Part shown: in pieces, positions 61,525 to 64,000 of the stretch
Position numbering within the stretch: position 1 is the first letter of the stretch
How the letters are laid out: every line of letters starts with the position of its first letter
From: Pristionchus mayeri
Taxonomy: Eukaryota; Nematoda; Chromadorea; Rhabditida; Neodiplogasteridae
Assembly (NCBI GenBank): GCA_036245805.1
Contig: BTRK01000004.1
Span: forward strand, 3,348,001 to 3,412,000
Direction of reading: 5' to 3'
Length of the DNA stretch: 64,000 nt
The notes under the pieces: generated by a model
Database searches by the model: none
Seen by the model: the letters and a program-made list of their open reading frames with translations, nothing else
Told to the model about the DNA's origin: nothing
Made by a program: the position numbers and the translations under genes

Positions 61525-62198
61525 AGATAGTCAAGCAATAATGATGTTGGGAAATTTCATTGGACTAAAGTGTCTTTCCTTCAGGGTATTGTTCCACACT
61601 AAAATGAGCGAAAACTGACAGTTATCCACGAAGGTTAGAAACTTCATGCCCGAAAAAGGGCATGGAACTAATAGTGGCATTTAGCTATGCGCCTCACAGA
61701 TATCGTGTATACCCTGGTCAGACTAATACATCGCAAGAAAGTAAAATCAAAGGAGTCAGGCCCCATCCATTCACGGGATCTAGTTTGCCTTCACTACTAT
61801 ACTACTTCACGAGGAGATCTGCAAGAAACGTCCTCTCTCTCCTCTTCTTTATCTACCATCTAGAGCTCTCCATGGAAACCTGCGAATTCCGCGCAGCGAG
61901 AGACTCATCTCTGCGGTGCTTTCCACTCGCAATTTTGAATATGCCGAATTCCTAAAAACAACAAAATATATTTTCACGCATCGACGAACTCGAACATTGA
62001 AATCGATCATCCAATTTAGCAGATCAAATAGATCATCCAATTTCCACTTCTTATTTGGTTGCATGCTCTTCTTATCTCCTCATCTCACATATTATTGCTC
62101 CTGCTGTTCTCAAGTTGGGATGTTTTGTTCACTTCCACGTAGATCGACCGATTAGAATATAAAATCGAAAGAACGACGATGGAAACATTCTACCTGCA
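61525..62198. other. Region without a supported gene
   Basis: Contains the end of a CAAAGATAGT tandem repeat and open frames on both strands without recognisable domains. Nothing further is supported. Confidence 0.45.
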
Positions 62199-62599
62199 AT
62201 GCTCCGATCGTCGTTCTTCCTCCTCTTCCTCGTTCTGCGGTCCTGCTCAAATAAGCTGTCGATTTACGCAACTGCCGCGGCACTAAGTGGAGGCCATAGT
62301 AAATGGAAAGAGTGTGGGAAATTGAGAGGTACTCTCCTCGTTTTCCACACTCTCTCATTTTACTGTGGTCTGACTCTCTTCATTTTGCACGCTCTCTCGC
62401 CGGTCAGAGAGACGAGAGAGCATGCAAACTGGAGAGAGTCAGACGATTGCTCTCGACAGCTAACCGCAACTTTCCATTTCAGCCGTGATCGTCACTCGTC
62501 CTGTAGCAGTGAGACGACCCGTTGTAGTCGTCGGCAAGTGAGAGGATATCGAATTGTCGCTACTGGCAAAGTAACGTGCAGATATCTTGTTGATTGAAT
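62199..62599 (+). CDS. Possible small secreted protein
   Basis: Open from 62199 with a hydrophobic start (MLRSSFFLLFLVLRSC) that looks like a signal peptide. The last part (about 62485-62599, after a TTTCAG) is Arg/Cys-rich (SCSSETTRCSRR, then KVTCRYLVD and stop), and AATAAA follows near 62622. The middle is occupied by a family A hairpin (62367-62452), so the true protein is probably spliced around it, but I could not confirm donor and phase. No homologue recognised. Confidence 0.3.
62367..62452. mobile_element. Family A hairpin, left terminus missing
   Basis: Arms TCT-GACTCTCTTC and GAGAGAGTCAGACGATTGCTC are present, but the GAGCAATCG left terminus is not. The central loop is inverted relative to the other copies (CCGGTCAGAGAGACGAGAG). 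Confidence 0.75.
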
Positions 62600-62933
62600 A
62601 ACATGTGCAGTTGCAATTTTCAAATAAATATATTTTTAAAAAAAATTAACGCTGTTACAACGCATGTGCCGGCAATAGTACTCGGTAACATCAGAGGAAG
62701 CGATTCTCTATGAGGTAGAGCAGGAATGAAATGTTGAAAATAAAGTTCTAATTTCGTTGAACTAATTTCGCAATTTTCCTTCCATTCCTTAAATCAGATT
62801 GATTCCTACTTTACACAAACAAGAAAAGCTGTCGCCAAGGCCCGAAGCTCGAAGCACAGTCTAGGAGAACGAGAGAAGTGACGTGAATATTTATACAAGT
62901 AAATTCCCGAAAGCATTCATCTATTCATCGTGA

Positions 62934-64000
62934 TCATTCGCTGGCGGTAACATTGTGCTTCACCAGAATCTCTTTGTATTTCGCTGGCCGGCCCTGCAAT
63001 TTCGCATTAGAGAGATCACTTCGAAAGACTGACGTTGAAGAAGTCTTCGTTGATGTGACACTCAGGGGAGAAAACGAAGTTGCGGCCCCAGTTCTCCTTG
63101 TCGGCAGGAATCCACTCAGCAGGCAGCTCATACTTGGAAGGTCCGTTCGGGTTCCTTGGAGTGATGGTTGTAATTCAAGTTTTTTGTGATAAGTTTTCTC
63201 GAGACCAAGATATAATACATATTAATCATTATCAACAAGTATAATCCAATGATTGCCTGTTTCGCTCAATACCTACACGCTATTGTATTTTTGGGTAGGA
63301 ACAAACCCGTATTTCGCGAAGTTTGTAAACGAGGTAGTGAAAGCATCCACTACAACCCTGTCATCGTCAGTGAGAGATGGGTTGGAAGAGAAAATCCCTT
63401 TCTTGAAGAGGTAGAAGAGTTCTCCGCCGTGGCAGGCATCTGTTATGAATTGGTCTCAGTTGCTCACTGAATCTTTAACAGTCATTACCCATATGCTGAA
63501 TTTTATGCAGTGACCAACACACTATAAATATGTACCTTGAATTGGCATAAACCAAGAAAAGATGCCCATAATCTTCGGGTTGAAGTAGTCGAGTATGTAC
63601 AGATAGACGGGCTCATCTAGAAAAGAATAGCTGAATGGCTTGAATTTTTGCGTTTTTTCACACGAGCCTTGAATTGAAACAGTTTTCCTGCACAACTCGA
63701 TAGCATCCGCATTCATGTAATAGTCTGACATAATCTGAACTAGAAATTAGTATTCCTAATTAATATTATTATTCAATTAGTAATTAGTATTAGTATCCAA
63801 TTAGTTTTCCTTCTCAAACTTGTACCCACATTGGCGATCGATCTCATAAACTTGTCTTTATCCGCTCGAATTTCGTCACTAACATACAAAGACTGAAGAT
63901 CTTCCTGAGAAATGAAAAGCTGTTTTTTTTTCGCTCAAAGGAAGTGCCATCTCACCTTTAGTTGCTCATTGTCATTGCATTTGCCTGCTGCCAGTTCAAT
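62934..64000 (-). CDS. Type-B carboxylesterase, C-terminal part (runs off window)
   Basis: A hydrolase of the alpha/beta fold that cleaves carboxylic esters. Six exons (64000-63956 partial, 63904-63830, 63734-63536, 63439-63307, 63154-63034, 62993-62934) join in phase to about 211 residues. Family marks: PVYLYILDYFNP, then DACHGGELFYLFKKG, where His is the expected catalytic histidine of the Ser-Glu-His triad, then NPNGPSKYELPAEWIPADKE near the C-terminus. The Ser and Glu lie beyond the right edge of the window. The protein ends KHNVTASE with no obvious ER retention signal, so it may be secreted. The acceptor before 63154 (CTCCAAG) is weak but keeps the frame. Which nematode carboxylesterase it is cannot be told. 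Confidence 0.85.

Noticed and set aside
1..64000. CRISPR arrays, tRNA or rRNA genes, prokaryotic operons
   Set aside because: The regular repeats at 0.03-0.53 kb lack spacer structure; no cloverleaf or rRNA sequence was recognised, and every supported gene is spliced as in nematodes.

Overview
This window is nuclear DNA of a nematode, probably a rhabditid or diplogastrid relative of Caenorhabditis and Pristionchus. The genes are split into many short exons (40-330 bp) with mostly short GT-AG introns and T-rich acceptors. The families are typical of nematodes: peptide-type and chemoreceptor-type 7TM receptors, a UDP-glucuronosyltransferase, an EXC-5/FGD-type RhoGEF and type-B carboxylesterases. 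Nothing looks bacterial or viral, and I saw no rRNA, tRNA or CRISPR array. Exon models below were built by hand from splice consensus and reading-frame phase, so coordinates given as start-end of a CDS span exons plus introns.

Layout. 0.03-0.53 kb: tandem and inverted copies of a ~126-bp repeat. 0.7-7.7 kb (+) and 14.7-9.4 kb (-): two FMRFamide-receptor-like 7TM paralogues facing tail to tail. 26.4-18.9 kb (-): an FGD/EXC-5-like Rho guanine-nucleotide exchange factor whose 5' end is not found. 39.6-34.6 kb (-): a calcium-independent phospholipase A2 of the patatin fold. 45.5-47.3 kb (+): a small bHLH transcription factor, divergent from the phospholipase across a 5.9-kb region without a clear gene. 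50.4-47.7 kb (-): a membrane UDP-glucuronosyltransferase. 53.1-51.4 and 55.6-53.5 kb (-): a tandem pair of chemoreceptor-type 7TM genes. 60.6-56.5 kb (-): a P2X7-C-terminal-like zinc protein followed 127 bp downstream by a THAP-domain, DDE-type (Kolobok-like) transposase. 64.0-62.9 kb (-): the 3' end of a carboxylesterase that runs off the window.

The window is unusually rich in short palindromic transposons. I find at least three families of 93-112-bp perfect hairpins flanked by 8-bp target duplications (hAT-like), a 1.6-kb foldback element flanked by TTAA, a 485-bp palindrome flanked by TA, and several others. Nearly all lie in introns, some touching splice donors. The TTAA-flanked foldback element and the Kolobok-type transposase (a superfamily known for TTAA targets) occur in the same 64 kb, so they may be a non-autonomous element and a relative of its source. 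The transposase gene itself seems to have two damaged splice acceptors.

The genes do not form one pathway. The likely roles are neuropeptide or chemical sensing (four 7TM genes), epithelial tube and cytoskeletal control (RhoGEF), lipid remodelling (phospholipase), xenobiotic conjugation and hydrolysis (UGT, carboxylesterase) and transcription (bHLH).
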